A stretch of DNA of 64,000 nt from JAKOUY01 sp037045185 (GTDB taxonomy: Bacteria > Actinomycetota > Acidimicrobiia > Acidimicrobiales > Ilumatobacteraceae), in contig JBAOHQ010000014.1 of assembly GCA_037045185.1 (NCBI GenBank), forward strand, positions 62,001 to 126,000. Direction: 5' to 3'. Each line of letters starts with the position of its first letter. The first letter of the stretch is position 1. The notes under the pieces were generated by a model that was not told the DNA's origin, did no database searches, and worked only from the letters and a program-made list of their open reading frames with translations. Made by a program: the position numbers and the translations under genes. This document shows positions 33,901-42,952 of the stretch, piece after piece.

Positions 33901-35479
33901 CGGCGCCGTCGGGCGGGTGGAGCCGGGCCAGGGCGTCGTCCTTGCAGGCCCGGTAGTCCACCTTGCCGACCGGTGTGCGCGGCACTCCGTCGACGACCAG
34001 GATCGACTTCGGCGCCTTGTAGTCGGCGATCAGCGTCCGGGCGTGGGCGACGAGCTCGGCGTGATCGGCGGTCATCCCCGGGCGCATCACCACCAGCGCG
34101 GTGACTTGCTCACCCCACCGTTCGCTGGGGGTGCCGACGACGGCGGCGTCGTACACGGCCGGGTGGGCCTTGAGCGCCGCTTCGACTTCCTCGGGGAAGA
34201 TCTTCTCGCCACCCGAGTTGATGCTGACCGAGCCGCGGCCGAGCACCGAGATGGAGCCGTCGTCCTCGATCCGGGCGAAATCACCGGGGACCACCCAGCG
34301 CTTGCCGTCCACCACTGGGAAGGTGGCGGCAGTCTTGTCCGGGTCCTGGTAGTACCCGAGCGGGATGTGCCCGCTGCGGGCCAGCTTGCCGATCTCGCCG
34401 ACCGCGCAGACCCGCAGGTCGTCGCTCAGCACCGTGGTGTCCGCGCCGGTGTTGAACCGCGGCGCGCCCTGGGATCCGTCGTCGGGCCGGGCGCCCGCCG
34501 CACCGGTCTCGGATGCGCCGTAGGAGTCGACGATGGCGACGTTCGGCAGGACGGCGCGGAGCTGGGCCTTGACGTTCGGGGTCAGCGGCGCACCGCCATT
34601 GCCGAACCCGTACAGGTTCGACAGATCGTAGGTGGCCGTCCCGTCGGCCAGCGCCTCGGCCAGCGGGCGGGCCATGGCGTCGCCCATCGTGCTGATGCTG
34701 TTGGTCTTCGAGCGCACGGCAAGCTCCCAGACCCGGTGGGCGTCGAACGACCCGCAGTACATGACGTATGTGCTCCCCGATACCACGGCGTTGCCCATCG
34801 TCCACTGGGCGCCGCCGTGCATCATCGGACCCATGCCCATCATCCGCAGGGCCATCGGCGCCGCAGCGGCCTCCTCACCCAACTGCTCGACGCGCTCGAT
34901 CGGGCGGTTGCCGCGCCCGGCGTTGAGCGCCGCCATGATGATGTCCTCGTTGCGCCACATCACGCCTTTGGGCATCCCGGTGGTGCCACCGGTGTAGAGC
35001 ATGTAGATGTCGTCGGCGGAGCGAGCGGTGTACGGCGGGCGCTGCGCCGACGCTGCGGCACACGCCGCGTCGTACTCGGCGCCCATGGTCAGGATGTGGC
35101 GGACCTGGCCGAGCTCGGCCTCGATGTCGGCAACGGCCTGGCGGTACTCCGGGGCGACGACGATGGCCACGCAGTTGGCGTTGCTGTACAGGTAGCGGAG
35201 CTCGTTGTGGACGTAGCGGTAGTTGACGTTGATCGGCGAGGCGCCGATCTTGAAGCAGGCGAAGAAGGCGTCGATCCACTCGATCCGGTTCGCCGCGTGC
35301 ACGCCGACATGGTCACCGCGCCTGACGCCGCTGGCGGCGAGGTGGTTGGCCAGGCGCGTCGCTCGCTCGTCGAGCACCGCGTAGGAATACTCGGCGTCGT
35401 TGGTGATGATCGCCGGCCGGTCGGGGACCGCGTCCGTGATGACTTCCAGGACGTCGGCAAGATTGAGGGGGCGCGCCAT
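33893..35479 (-). CDS. FadD19/FadD17-like acyl-CoA ligase
   Basis: The 528-residue AMP-forming ligase starts at ATG 35479 (MARPLNLADVLEVITDAVPD). It carries LYTGGTTGMPKGVMWR, DSYGASETG, and GRGSVSINSGGEKIFPEEVE, and ends near TPVGKVDYRACK. It belongs to the same subgroup as the ligase at 24629-26212, so the window holds two members of one family. They may act on different chain lengths. The 3' end overlaps fadE27 tail to tail by 8 bp. Confidence 0.85.
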   Translation of the reverse strand: MARPLNLADVLEVITDAVPDRPAIITNDAEYSYAVLDERATRLANHLAASGVRRGDHVGVHAANRIEWIDAFFACFKIGASPINVNYRYVHNELRYLYSNANCVAIVVAPEYRQAVADIEAELGQVRHILTMGAEYDAACAAASAQRPPYTARSADDIYMLYTGGTTGMPKGVMWRNEDIIMAALNAGRGNRPIERVEQLGEEAAAAPMALRMMGMGPMMHGGAQWTMGNAVVSGSTYVMYCGSFDAHRVWELAVRSKTNSISTMGDAMARPLAEALADGTATYDLSNLYGFGNGGAPLTPNVKAQLRAVLPNVAIVDSYGASETGAAGARPDDGSQGAPRFNTGADTTVLSDDLRVCAVGEIGKLARSGHIPLGYYQDPDKTAATFPVVDGKRWVVPGDFARIEDDGSISVLGRGSVSINSGGEKIFPEEVEAALKAHPAVYDAAVVGTPSERWGEQVTALVVMRPGMTADHAELVAHARTLIADYKAPKSILVVDGVPRTPVGKVDYRACKDDALARLHPPDGAVS

Positions 35480-35501
35480 GGACGGCGAGAGTACCGAGGC
35501 G

Positions 35502-36413
35502 TCAGGCGGTGTGCAGCAGCGGAAGGCCGTCGGCGGCGAACGCGTCCAGCTGGTCGCACAGTTCCTCGCGGCTGCGGGCCCTGAACCGGACCTGGATCTG
35601 GTTGACCGCGCCGGGCGCCCCGGCCACCAGGCGCTCGGCGATCGAGGCGGCGGAACCGGTGATCGTGTGCGGCCCCGCGTCCCACCCCGGCTCGCCGACG
35701 TAGAGAGGTGCGGTGATGTGCCCGATCACGATCGGGTCGGTTCGCCCGGCGGCCTCGCGGGTGGCCAGCAGCAGATCCACCATCTCCTGTGCTGCCGGGC
35801 TCTGCGGCAGCCACCCGTCGGCGAATCGGGCGGCGCGCTTGATGGCCGCGCCCGTCGACCCGGCGATCCAGATCGGCGGCCGCGGTGACTGCACCGGCCG
35901 CGGCCGGGCGCCGAAGCCGTCGACGAACTCGTGCTCGAGCAGCTCGGCCAGGCGCACCACCCCGTCGGCGACCGCGCGCCCGCGGCTGTAGAAGTCGACC
36001 CCGAGGTGCTCGAACTCGGCCTGGACGTGACCGGCGCCGATCCCGCAGATGGCTCGCCCGGCGGAGAGGTAGTCCAGCGTGGCGAACTGCTTGGCCGCCA
36101 GCAGCGGGTTGCGGTACGGGAGCACGTACACGTGGGTCAGCAACATGATGCGCGTCGTGTGCGCGGCCACGAACCCGAGGGTGGTCATCGGATCCACCCA
36201 GAACGTGCTCATCGTCGAGGCCACCGACTGGGGCAGGGAGACGTGGTCGCACACGCCGAGGTAGTCGTAGCCGGCTCGATCGGCGAGTGCGGCGATGGCG
36301 GCCATGTCGGCCGGACCGGCCTCACGTTCCCACGGCTCGGACGTGGTGATCGTCTGGGTCTGGACGGGAAGTTGGAGGCCGACGATGCGCCGGCCGGCCG
36401 GGACGCTGTACAT
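35502..36413 (-). CDS. LLM-class F420-dependent oxidoreductase
   Basis: The 303-residue protein has the luciferase-like barrel markers VGLQLPVQTQ, ADRAGYDYLGVCDHVSLPQ, YLSAGRAICGIGAGHVQAEF and ADGWLPQSPAAQE. It is the third F420-type enzyme of the window. Its start touches the stop of the amidohydrolase gene and it lies 22 bp upstream of the FadD gene, so the three genes form one minus-strand operon. The reaction is unknown. Confidence 0.82.
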   Translation of the reverse strand: MYSVPAGRRIVGLQLPVQTQTITTSEPWEREAGPADMAAIAALADRAGYDYLGVCDHVSLPQSVASTMSTFWVDPMTTLGFVAAHTTRIMLLTHVYVLPYRNPLLAAKQFATLDYLSAGRAICGIGAGHVQAEFEHLGVDFYSRGRAVADGVVRLAELLEHEFVDGFGARPRPVQSPRPPIWIAGSTGAAIKRAARFADGWLPQSPAAQEMVDLLLATREAAGRTDPIVIGHITAPLYVGEPGWDAGPHTITGSAASIAERLVAGAPGAVNQIQVRFRARSREELCDQLDAFAADGLPLLHTA

Positions 36414-37593
36414 CAGCCCATCCTCGCGTTCGTCAACTCGGTGACGTTGTCCAGCAGGATCCGCCGGCGGTCGGCGTCGTCGAACTGCTTCAGTTCCGTG
36501 AGGTAGTCGAGCGGCCGCGGCATGCCCTCGATGTGCGGCCAGTCGCTGCCGAACAGGACGCGCTCTGGCCCCATCAGCTCAGCCACCTCTGCCACGTCGT
36601 CCTCCCAGAACGGGTTGATCCACCAGTGCTGCTTCATCGTCTCCACCGGGTGGGTGCGGAAGTAGCCGGGCATCTTGTGGTGGGTGCCGTCGAGCTTCTT
36701 CATCGCCTCGCGGAGGTAGTCGCTGCCGTTCTCCACCGACGCCATGCGCAAGCCCGGGAACCGGTCGAAGATCTTGGCGAACACCGAGGTGACCACGAAG
36801 TCCGCCGCGGCGCGCTCGATGGCGAAGCTGCGAATGGTGGGCTTCCACCCGCCGGAGAACTGGGCGCTGAACGAGTCGTCGGCATAGCCGTTGGACGAGT
36901 AGCCGCTGTCGCCGGCATGGATCACGGTGGTGATGCCCGCCTCGGCCACCCGGGCCCAGAACGGATCGAAGCGCTCGTCGAACGGCGAGTACCGCCCGGT
37001 CACCGTCGTCGGGGCTGCCGGTCGAATCACGATCAACCGCGCCCCCGATCGAGAGCCCACTCCAATTCCTCGCACGCCCAGTCCACGTCGGCGAGCGACA
37101 GGTAGGGGGCGGCGAAGATCCGGTCGCGGTAGGCGAAGCCCCAGTCCTCCTCCAGCCAGCGGTTGAAGGCGGTGAACGTCAGGGCGACGGCCTGTGGGTC
37201 GTCGCGCAGCACCTCCTCGTAGAGCATGCCAAGGGTGGGGAACAGCCAGATGGCCGACAGCCCGTGGTCGTCGAGGCGGTCCAGGCGGGCGTCACGGTCC
37301 CGGTACTCCGGGCGGATCGGTTCGCGGGCGGTGAGGAACTCCAGCGGGTTCTTCCCCTCGGGATTGCCGCGGAAGTAATCGTGCATCACGCCCGCCGGGG
37401 ACACCGGGTCGAAGGTCGGGTTCTTCACGCCGCGATAGACGACGCCGCCGACGACCTGGTACGAGCGTCCGTTGACCGAGGCCCACTGCACGCAGCGCTC
37501 GCCGAGCGTGGGGTCGAGGTGCCTGGTGAACGCGTCCAACGCCTCGTAGTAGTGGTTGTCGCAATCGAAGGGCCGGTAGCCCAGGTCGTCCAT
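36413..37593 (-). pseudogene. Amidohydrolase-2 family protein, frameshifted
   Basis: Two overlapping frames hold one protein. The first (MDDLGYRPFDCDNHYYEALD to ACEELEWALDRG) contains the metal-site start. The second (ARLIVIRPAAPTTV onward) carries HAGDSGYSSNGY and the closing FGSDWPHIEG. Adding one G in the run at 37042-37046 restores a single 393-residue frame, normal for the family (a related gene lies at 53855-55066). These TIM-barrel hydrolases accompany many actinobacterial CoA-ester pathways; the substrate is unknown. The break lies beside GGGGGCGCGG, so sequence error is likely. Confidence 0.72.
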
Positions 37594-37661
37594 GGGTGCA
37601 GCGTACGGCCGGTCCCCCGCCCGGGTCGAGGCGTGACCCGCCGGGCTGGCATGGTGGCGGC

Positions 37662-38528
37662 GTGCTGCAGATCACCACCGACCACCACGTCCGGATCCTG
37701 ACGCTCGATCGACCCGAGGCGCGGAATGCCTTCAGCCAGGCGCTGTACCGGGCGACCGGCGAGGCTCTCGACGCCGCAGCGGCCGACGACGACGTCCGGG
37801 TCGTCGTCATCACCGGTTCACCGAACTTCTCCGCCGGCACCGATCTGAACGAGATGGCCCGACTGGCCGCCGGGACGTTCGAGGGCGACGGCGGCGGGTT
37901 CAACGTGTTGCTCGAAGCGCTCGAACGGTTTCCCAAACCGTTGCTCGCCGCGGTGGAGGGCGCAGCGGTCGGCATCGGGTTCACCATGCTGCTGCACGTC
38001 GACATCGCCATCGCCGCCCGCGACGCTCGGCTGCGGACGCCGTTCAGCGACATGGGTGTGCCCCCCGAGGCCGGCTCCAGCGTCCTGCTCGCTCAGCGGA
38101 TCGGCTGGCAGGCGGCTGCCGAGGTGCTGCTGACCTCACGGTGGATCACTGGCGAGGAGGCCGTGAAGCTCGGCCTGGCACTGCGCTGCGCCGAACCGGG
38201 CCATTCGCTGGACGACGCTCTCGCCCTGGCGGCCGCAATCGCCCGCCAGGACCCGTGGGCGACCCGCCAGATCAAGGCTCTGATGCTGTCCGGCCGAGGC
38301 GACGTGGCCGTGGCAGCCAGGCACCGGGAGTCGGCTGCGTTCGCCGAGCTGTTCCGTGCCAGACGAGGCGCGGCAGTAGGCCCGGGGCACGCGGGCACGG
38401 GCCTCCCACCCGCTGGTAGGTTCCGGTCGTGGCCGGTCCGACGCTCACCCACCGCTTCCCACGTCTGCTGGCGGTTGCCGGCCTGCTCGCCCTGTGCGGC
38501 GCGGCCACCGCGCTGGCCAAGGACGTGA
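37662..38528 (+). CDS. Enoyl-CoA hydratase/isomerase (crotonase)
   Basis: The protein starts at GTG 37662 (MLQITTDHHVRILTLDRPEA). It has crotonase motifs SPNFSAGTDLNEMARL and AAVEGAAVGIGFTMLLHVD, and FSDMGVPPEAGSS where many hydratases carry the catalytic Glu. The frame runs to 38528, 100 bp into the next gene, with a low-complexity tail (WPVRRSPTASHVCWRL) unlike the family. If one base is removed near 38357 the protein would end ...LFRPDEARQ at the TAG 38377-38379, about 238 residues, leaving a normal gap. The true C-terminus is therefore uncertain. Confidence 0.75.
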   Translation: MLQITTDHHVRILTLDRPEARNAFSQALYRATGEALDAAAADDDVRVVVITGSPNFSAGTDLNEMARLAAGTFEGDGGGFNVLLEALERFPKPLLAAVEGAAVGIGFTMLLHVDIAIAARDARLRTPFSDMGVPPEAGSSVLLAQRIGWQAAAEVLLTSRWITGEEAVKLGLALRCAEPGHSLDDALALAAAIARQDPWATRQIKALMLSGRGDVAVAARHRESAAFAELFRARRGAAVGPGHAGTGLPPAGRFRSWPVRRSPTASHVCWRLPACSPCAARPPRWPRT

Positions 38529-40384
38529 CCGACGCCCCGATCGTGGACGGCGGCGCCGTGGACGGCGTTGCCGTGCCGCTGGTCGTGAACGGTGCGCCCG
38601 CCGAGCTGGCGCCCATCAACGCACGCGCAGTCTCCACGAAGCGGTTCCGGGAGAATCGGGTTCCCGAGGTCGACGGACTCAACACGGTGTTGGCGTACTC
38701 GCTGAACATCGACGCGCCGTCGGTGGGTGGCACGCCCTATCAGGTGGCCGAGATCAACGGCGTGCTCGCTGCGGTGCCCAACCCGACGTCGGTGGCCGAC
38801 CCGGCGCGTGTTCGCTGGGTCCTGCTCAACGGGTTCAACGGCCTCAATCTCGACGCGCTCAACCAGCAACTCGCCGGCGCCGGTGTCGAACTGCACAAGG
38901 GCTTGAACGCTGCCGAGGCCGTGGCCGGAACCCAGGCGGCGCTGTGGAACCTCTCCGAGGGAACGGTGGAGTTCGGCGCGGCCGACGGACTGAAGAACAC
39001 CCAGCTCGACGCTCTGGCATTCGCGGAGTGGCTAGTGGCCTCGGCCCAGGATCCCTTCGACGACACCAGCACCGCGCCTGCGCTGGGGTTGACACCCCCC
39101 GACCCGGCATCCGGGACGGCCGGGGAGCGCATCGGCCCGTTCACCGCGTCCCTGACGAGCGGCTCGGCGGGCATCACCTTCGCCGCCGACACACTGGGGG
39201 TCGGCTTTGTCGACGCCGATGGCGACGCCCTGCCCATGCCCGTCGCTCCCGGCACACCGGTCTTCGCGGCGATCCCCGCTGACGCAGCCGACGGGACGGC
39301 GACGATCACCGCCTCCGCTGATCTCCCGACCGTGACGTTGCGCGCCGCACTGGCGACCGATGCCCCGGCGCTTGGCTTCGCCGTGGTCCAGTCGCTCCCG
39401 GCCAACGCCACCGCCACGGTGACCTGGGTGGCTGCGCCGTCGGCCAGCACCGACGCGCCAACGACGACCACCACCACCGAGCCGCCCTCGACGACCACGA
39501 CCGAAGCACCGACCACCACGACCACCACCGAGCCACCCACCACCACCACGACCGAAGCACCCACCACGACCACCACCACCGAGCCACCCACCACCACCAC
39601 CACCGAAGCACCCACCACCACCACCGAGCCGCCCACCACCACGACCGAAGCACCCACCACGACCACGACCACCACGACCACCACGACCACGACCACCACC
39701 ACGACCACGACCACCACCACGACCACGACCACCGAACCGCCCACCACCACCACGACCGAAGCACCCACCACCACGACCACCGAGCCGCCCACCACGACCA
39801 CCACCGAGCCGCCCACCACCACCACGACCGAAGCACCCACCACCACGACCACCGAGCCGCCCACCACCACCACGACCACCGAGCCGCCCACCACCACCAC
39901 CACGACCACCGAGCCGCCCACCACCACCACCACCACGACCACGACCACCGAGCCGCCCACCACCACCACGACCGAAGCACCCACCACCGAGCCCCCGACC
40001 ACGACCACCACGACCGTGCCGCCGAGCACGACGACCAGCACTGAGGCACCCGCGACGAGCACGAGCGAGGCGCTGATCGAGCCGACCGAGACCGTGCCGA
40101 CCGAGACCGTGCCGACCGAGACCGTGCCGACCGAGCCGACCGGCGGGGCCACGCAGCGCACGGCGGCCAGCACACCCGCTCCCACCGCCGGTCCAACCAC
40201 CACGATCGAGCTCGGTGCGCCAGTGGAGACCGTCCCCCAGGGCTCCACCAGCACGGTCGTTCAGAGCGGCGCCCAACCCTCCACCGGATCGAACGTCGCT
40301 CCCATCGTCGTCGGGGCCGCGGTGGTCCTGACGCTCGGTGGGCTGGCGTTCGTGATCAGCCGCCGCCGGGAGTGGGAGGAGTAG
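38429..40384 (+). CDS. Wall-anchored thioester-domain-like (TQxA) protein with Thr-rich stalk
   Basis: The 651-residue protein starts at GTG 38429. Residues 1-30 form a signal peptide. Residues ~65-220 match the Gram-positive thioester (TQxA) domain: VLAYSLNIDAP, then AGTQAALWNLSEG with Gln169. The Cys that normally follows Tyr (YC-x-D) is Ser91. A second beta domain follows (about 225-340), then about 200 residues of Thr/Pro/Glu repeats. The tail has QPSTG, a hydrophobic helix and SRRREWEE, a sorting-signal-like end with a non-canonical LPxTG. It probably projects from the cell wall and may be an adhesin. Confidence 0.72.
   Translation: MAGPTLTHRFPRLLAVAGLLALCGAATALAKDVTDAPIVDGGAVDGVAVPLVVNGAPAELAPINARAVSTKRFRENRVPEVDGLNTVLAYSLNIDAPSVGGTPYQVAEINGVLAAVPNPTSVADPARVRWVLLNGFNGLNLDALNQQLAGAGVELHKGLNAAEAVAGTQAALWNLSEGTVEFGAADGLKNTQLDALAFAEWLVASAQDPFDDTSTAPALGLTPPDPASGTAGERIGPFTASLTSGSAGITFAADTLGVGFVDADGDALPMPVAPGTPVFAAIPADAADGTATITASADLPTVTLRAALATDAPALGFAVVQSLPANATATVTWVAAPSASTDAPTTTTTTEPPSTTTTEAPTTTTTTEPPTTTTTEAPTTTTTTEPPTTTTTEAPTTTTEPPTTTTEAPTTTTTTTTTTTTTTTTTTTTTTTTTTEPPTTTTTEAPTTTTTEPPTTTTTEPPTTTTTEAPTTTTTEPPTTTTTTEPPTTTTTTTEPPTTTTTTTTTTEPPTTTTTEAPTTEPPTTTTTTVPPSTTTSTEAPATSTSEALIEPTETVPTETVPTETVPTEPTGGATQRTAASTPAPTAGPTTTIELGAPVETVPQGSTSTVVQSGAQPSTGSNVAPIVVGAAVVLTLGGLAFVISRRREWEE
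39458..40020 (+). repeat. Thr-rich coding repeat (ACC/ACG codons with GAGCCGCCC and GAAGCACCC)
   Basis: About 560 bp are built almost only from Thr codons ACC and ACG, broken by EPP and EAP triplets, with an uninterrupted Thr run near 39655-39735. It codes for the stalk of the surface protein. The alternation of ACC and ACG is irregular, so the repeat is under protein-level rather than DNA-level constraint. Such tracts are prone to length change and to misassembly. Confidence 0.85.
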
Positions 40385-40396
40385 CAGCCGGCGCAG

Positions 40397-40449
40397 GTCC
40401 GGCAACGCCGGTCAGAGCGATGACGCCCGGCGCGGTGACGCTGCCGGAC
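40397..40449. terminator. Possible bidirectional hairpin between convergent genes
   Basis: GTCCGGCA (40397-40404) pairs with TGCCGGAC (40442-40449). Inside lies a smaller CCGGC-AAC-GCCGG hairpin. It occupies the 65-bp gap between the surface-protein stop and the stop of the convergent deacylase. There is no T-tract, so its use as a terminator is uncertain. Confidence 0.3.
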
Positions 40450-42181
40450 TCAGCCGTGTGAGCGCACCAGGCGGCCCGGACGGGCGCCGGTGTCCACACC
40501 GTGGCGGCGGGTGATCGCCCCGCCCACCACGGTGGCCCGGTAGCCGGTGGCGTCCTGCACCAGGCGTACGCCGCCCGCCGGCAGGTCGTTCACGGCCCGC
40601 GGGTAGGCCAGGCCGAGCCGCGGAAGATCGATCACGTTGAGGTCGGCGCGCTTGCCAACCGCGATCGTGCCGCGATCGGCAAAGCCGATGAAGTCGGCTG
40701 TGTCCTTGGTCTGCATCCGCACCGCCTGCTCGACGGTGAAGTGCTTGCCTCGTGACCGACCGTGACCCCAGTGCGACACCACGTACGTGGGCGTCGAGGC
40801 GTCACAGATCATCCGGCAATGAGCCCCGCCGTCGGACAGCGCGCTCGACGGTGGCCGGGTGGGCCAGCATCTCGTAGATCGCGTCGTGGTTGCCCTCGGC
40901 GTAGTTGAAGAAGGGAAGCATCAAGAACGCCTTGCCGCCGTCCTCGCACATCAGGTCGTACGCCGCGGCGAGCGAATCGACACCTCGCTCAGCGGCAATG
41001 GCCGCCACCGTGCGGTCAGCGGTGGGCTCGTAGTCAGGAGGCGTCCCCATCGCATAGACCTTGTGCAGCATCATCGCCAGCCCGGCGCCGATGCCGTCGA
41101 ACTGCACGGTCGGGTCGGGCGGGAGGTCGGCCTCGGACAGGATGGCGGCGCGTACCGCCGGGCGTAGCAGTTCGGCGAGCAACTCCTCGCCGCGCATCCG
41201 CGTCGCCAGGGCGGCAAAGGTGGGGCGCTTGGCAAAGAAGTGGTAGCCCTCCCAGCCGAGCATCATCCCGAACGGGCGGGCAGCCACCTGCGGGCGCATC
41301 GAGCCGCCGCTGGCATCGGCGGTGTCCAGCGCCATCCGCCACATGTCGGGGTCGCTCTCGTGCTGCAGGACGAGAAAGCTCACCGGCACGTCCTGGGCCG
41401 CAGCAACCTCGCCGAGCATCGCCAGTTCCCTGGTGTAGGTGGCACGGTCGAACTCCATCCCCTGCGGGGCCACCTCGAACACGCCATGGCCGGCGCGGGC
41501 GACGGCGCCGGCCAGGGCGGAGAGCTCGTCCATCGCGGCGAACGAGCCGGGGACGGGCTCACCGTCACGGGCCTTGTGGTTCAGGGTGCGGCTGGACGAG
41601 AACCCCACTGCGCCCGCGTCCATCGCCTCGCTGACCAGCGCCGCCATCCTGGCGATGTCCTCGGGCGTCGCCGGTTCGTTGCGCGCCCCGCGGTCGCCCA
41701 TCACATAGGCCCGCACCGGGCCGTGTCCCACATAGGCGGCCACGTCCACGGCGTACGACCGGCTGTCGAGCAGGTCGAGGTATTGCGGGAACGACTCCCA
41801 CCCCCAGGTGATCCCCTCGTGCAACGCCGTACCCGGAATGTCCTCCACGCCCTCCATCAGCTGCACCAGCCATTCCTCCCGACCGGGGGCAACGGGAGCG
41901 AAGCCGACCCCGCAGTTGCCCATCACCAACGTGGTGACCCCGTGGTTGGAGGTGGGTTCGAGCAGGTCGTCCCAGGTGGCCTGCCCGTCGTAGTGCGTGT
42001 GGACGTCGACGAAGCCCGGCGTGACGATCGCTCCTGCCGCGTCGATGACGTCGGCCGCTTCGGCGCCGAGGTCCGCTCCCACCGCGGCGATGCGGCCGTC
42101 ACGCACGCCGACGTCGGCGGTCACGCCAGGACTTCCGGTTCCGTCGACGACGGTGCCACCACGAATGATCAGGTCGAACAT
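40450..42181 (-). pseudogene. N-acyl-D-amino-acid deacylase-like amidohydrolase, frameshifted
   Basis: The gene starts at ATG 42181 (MFDLIIRGGTVVDGTGSPGV) and has the metal motif DVHTHYDGQ and GNCGVGFAP. It breaks at 40838-40848, where reverse-strand GAGCGCGCTGTCC lacks two bases of a GC run. Restoring GC gives RALSDGGAHCRMICDAS, which rebuilds the catalytic SDGGAH of the family, absent from either open frame. The C-terminal part (HFTVEQAVRMQTKDTADFIG, then GKRADLNVIDL) is normal. The full length is 577 residues. Its place beside steroid thiolases suggests hydrolysis of an amide-type intermediate, but this is not shown. Confidence 0.75.
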
Positions 42182-42191
42182 GGACCGGAGA

Positions 42192-42944
42192 CTACGACCC
42201 GCCGCTCGCCTCCACGGCGTCGAGGTCACGCAGCGCGTAGCGCAGGTGCTCCCACTCCTCGCCGATGATGGTTCGCACCGCGCTGCCTGCGGTCACCTCG
42301 TGCCCTGGCCCCCACGGATGCGGATGCGTGCCTGCCAGATCACCGGTGGTGACACTGGCCAGGAACTCGGTGACCTGGCCAACCCGGTCGGCGCGGGCAG
42401 CAACGACCTCGGGGTAGGTGGGAGACGTGTTGGTGAACACCGAGAGGTCGTATCCGTCCGTTGCGTACTCGGCGTGCGGCAGACCCACGGGGTGGAACGG
42501 CTGGTCGATCCCGACGATCGTCCGGCGCAGCCACACGTCGGTGGCCATCACCAGATGGCGAACCGTCTGGGAGAACGACCACTCGCCAGCCACCGACGCC
42601 TCCGTGGTCCCGGCGGGCATCGCTGCGGCGCGATCCATCGCTGCGTCCCAGGCGCGTTGGAGGCCAGACCACGCCTGGCGCAGCCCATCGGGGGTCTGTG
42701 CGCGGCGAAGCTCACGCCCCGGGAAGCGACGATTCAGCTCGGCGTCGACCAGCCCGGCGACGTCGACACCGTTCACGACGAGGCGAACCGATCCGTTGCA
42801 CAGCCAGGGATCGTCGATGTCGACGTCATCGAGGATGCAGGCGCGCAGCACCACTCCGGAGAAGTCACAGCGGACGAAGCGAGCGCCGCGCAGGTCACGG
42901 TCGACGAACTGGCCCCCACCGCCGAGGAACGAGTCGGCAGTCAG
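42192..42944 (-). CDS. Pentapeptide-like/DinB-family protein, start unclear
   Basis: The frame has a short pentapeptide-like N-terminus (FVDRDLRGARFVRCDFSGVV, residues about 12-31) and then a DinB-like four-helix domain (EWSFSQTVRHLVMATDVWLR). A C-terminal HEVTAGSAVRTIIGEEWEHL provides a possible metal His. No ATG, GTG or TTG precedes the conserved part without running into the thiolase gene. CTG 42944 is the nearest start-like codon, 8 bp after the thiolase stop. Either a CTG start or an undetected base error is possible. The function is unknown. Confidence 0.55.
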   Translation of the reverse strand: MTADSFLGGGGQFVDRDLRGARFVRCDFSGVVLRACILDDVDIDDPWLCNGSVRLVVNGVDVAGLVDAELNRRFPGRELRRAQTPDGLRQAWSGLQRAWDAAMDRAAAMPAGTTEASVAGEWSFSQTVRHLVMATDVWLRRTIVGIDQPFHPVGLPHAEYATDGYDLSVFTNTSPTYPEVVAARADRVGQVTEFLASVTTGDLAGTHPHPWGPGHEVTAGSAVRTIIGEEWEHLRYALRDLDAVEASGGS

Positions 42945-42952
42945 CGCCGGGC

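Noticed and set aside
38740..40254. A 504-residue antisense reading frame rich in Val, and further antisense frames over the Thr-rich stalk
   Set aside because: It is the complement of ACC/ACG codons (GGT/CGT and shifted frames). It has no domain pattern, and the plus-strand protein has a signal peptide and a sorting-like tail.
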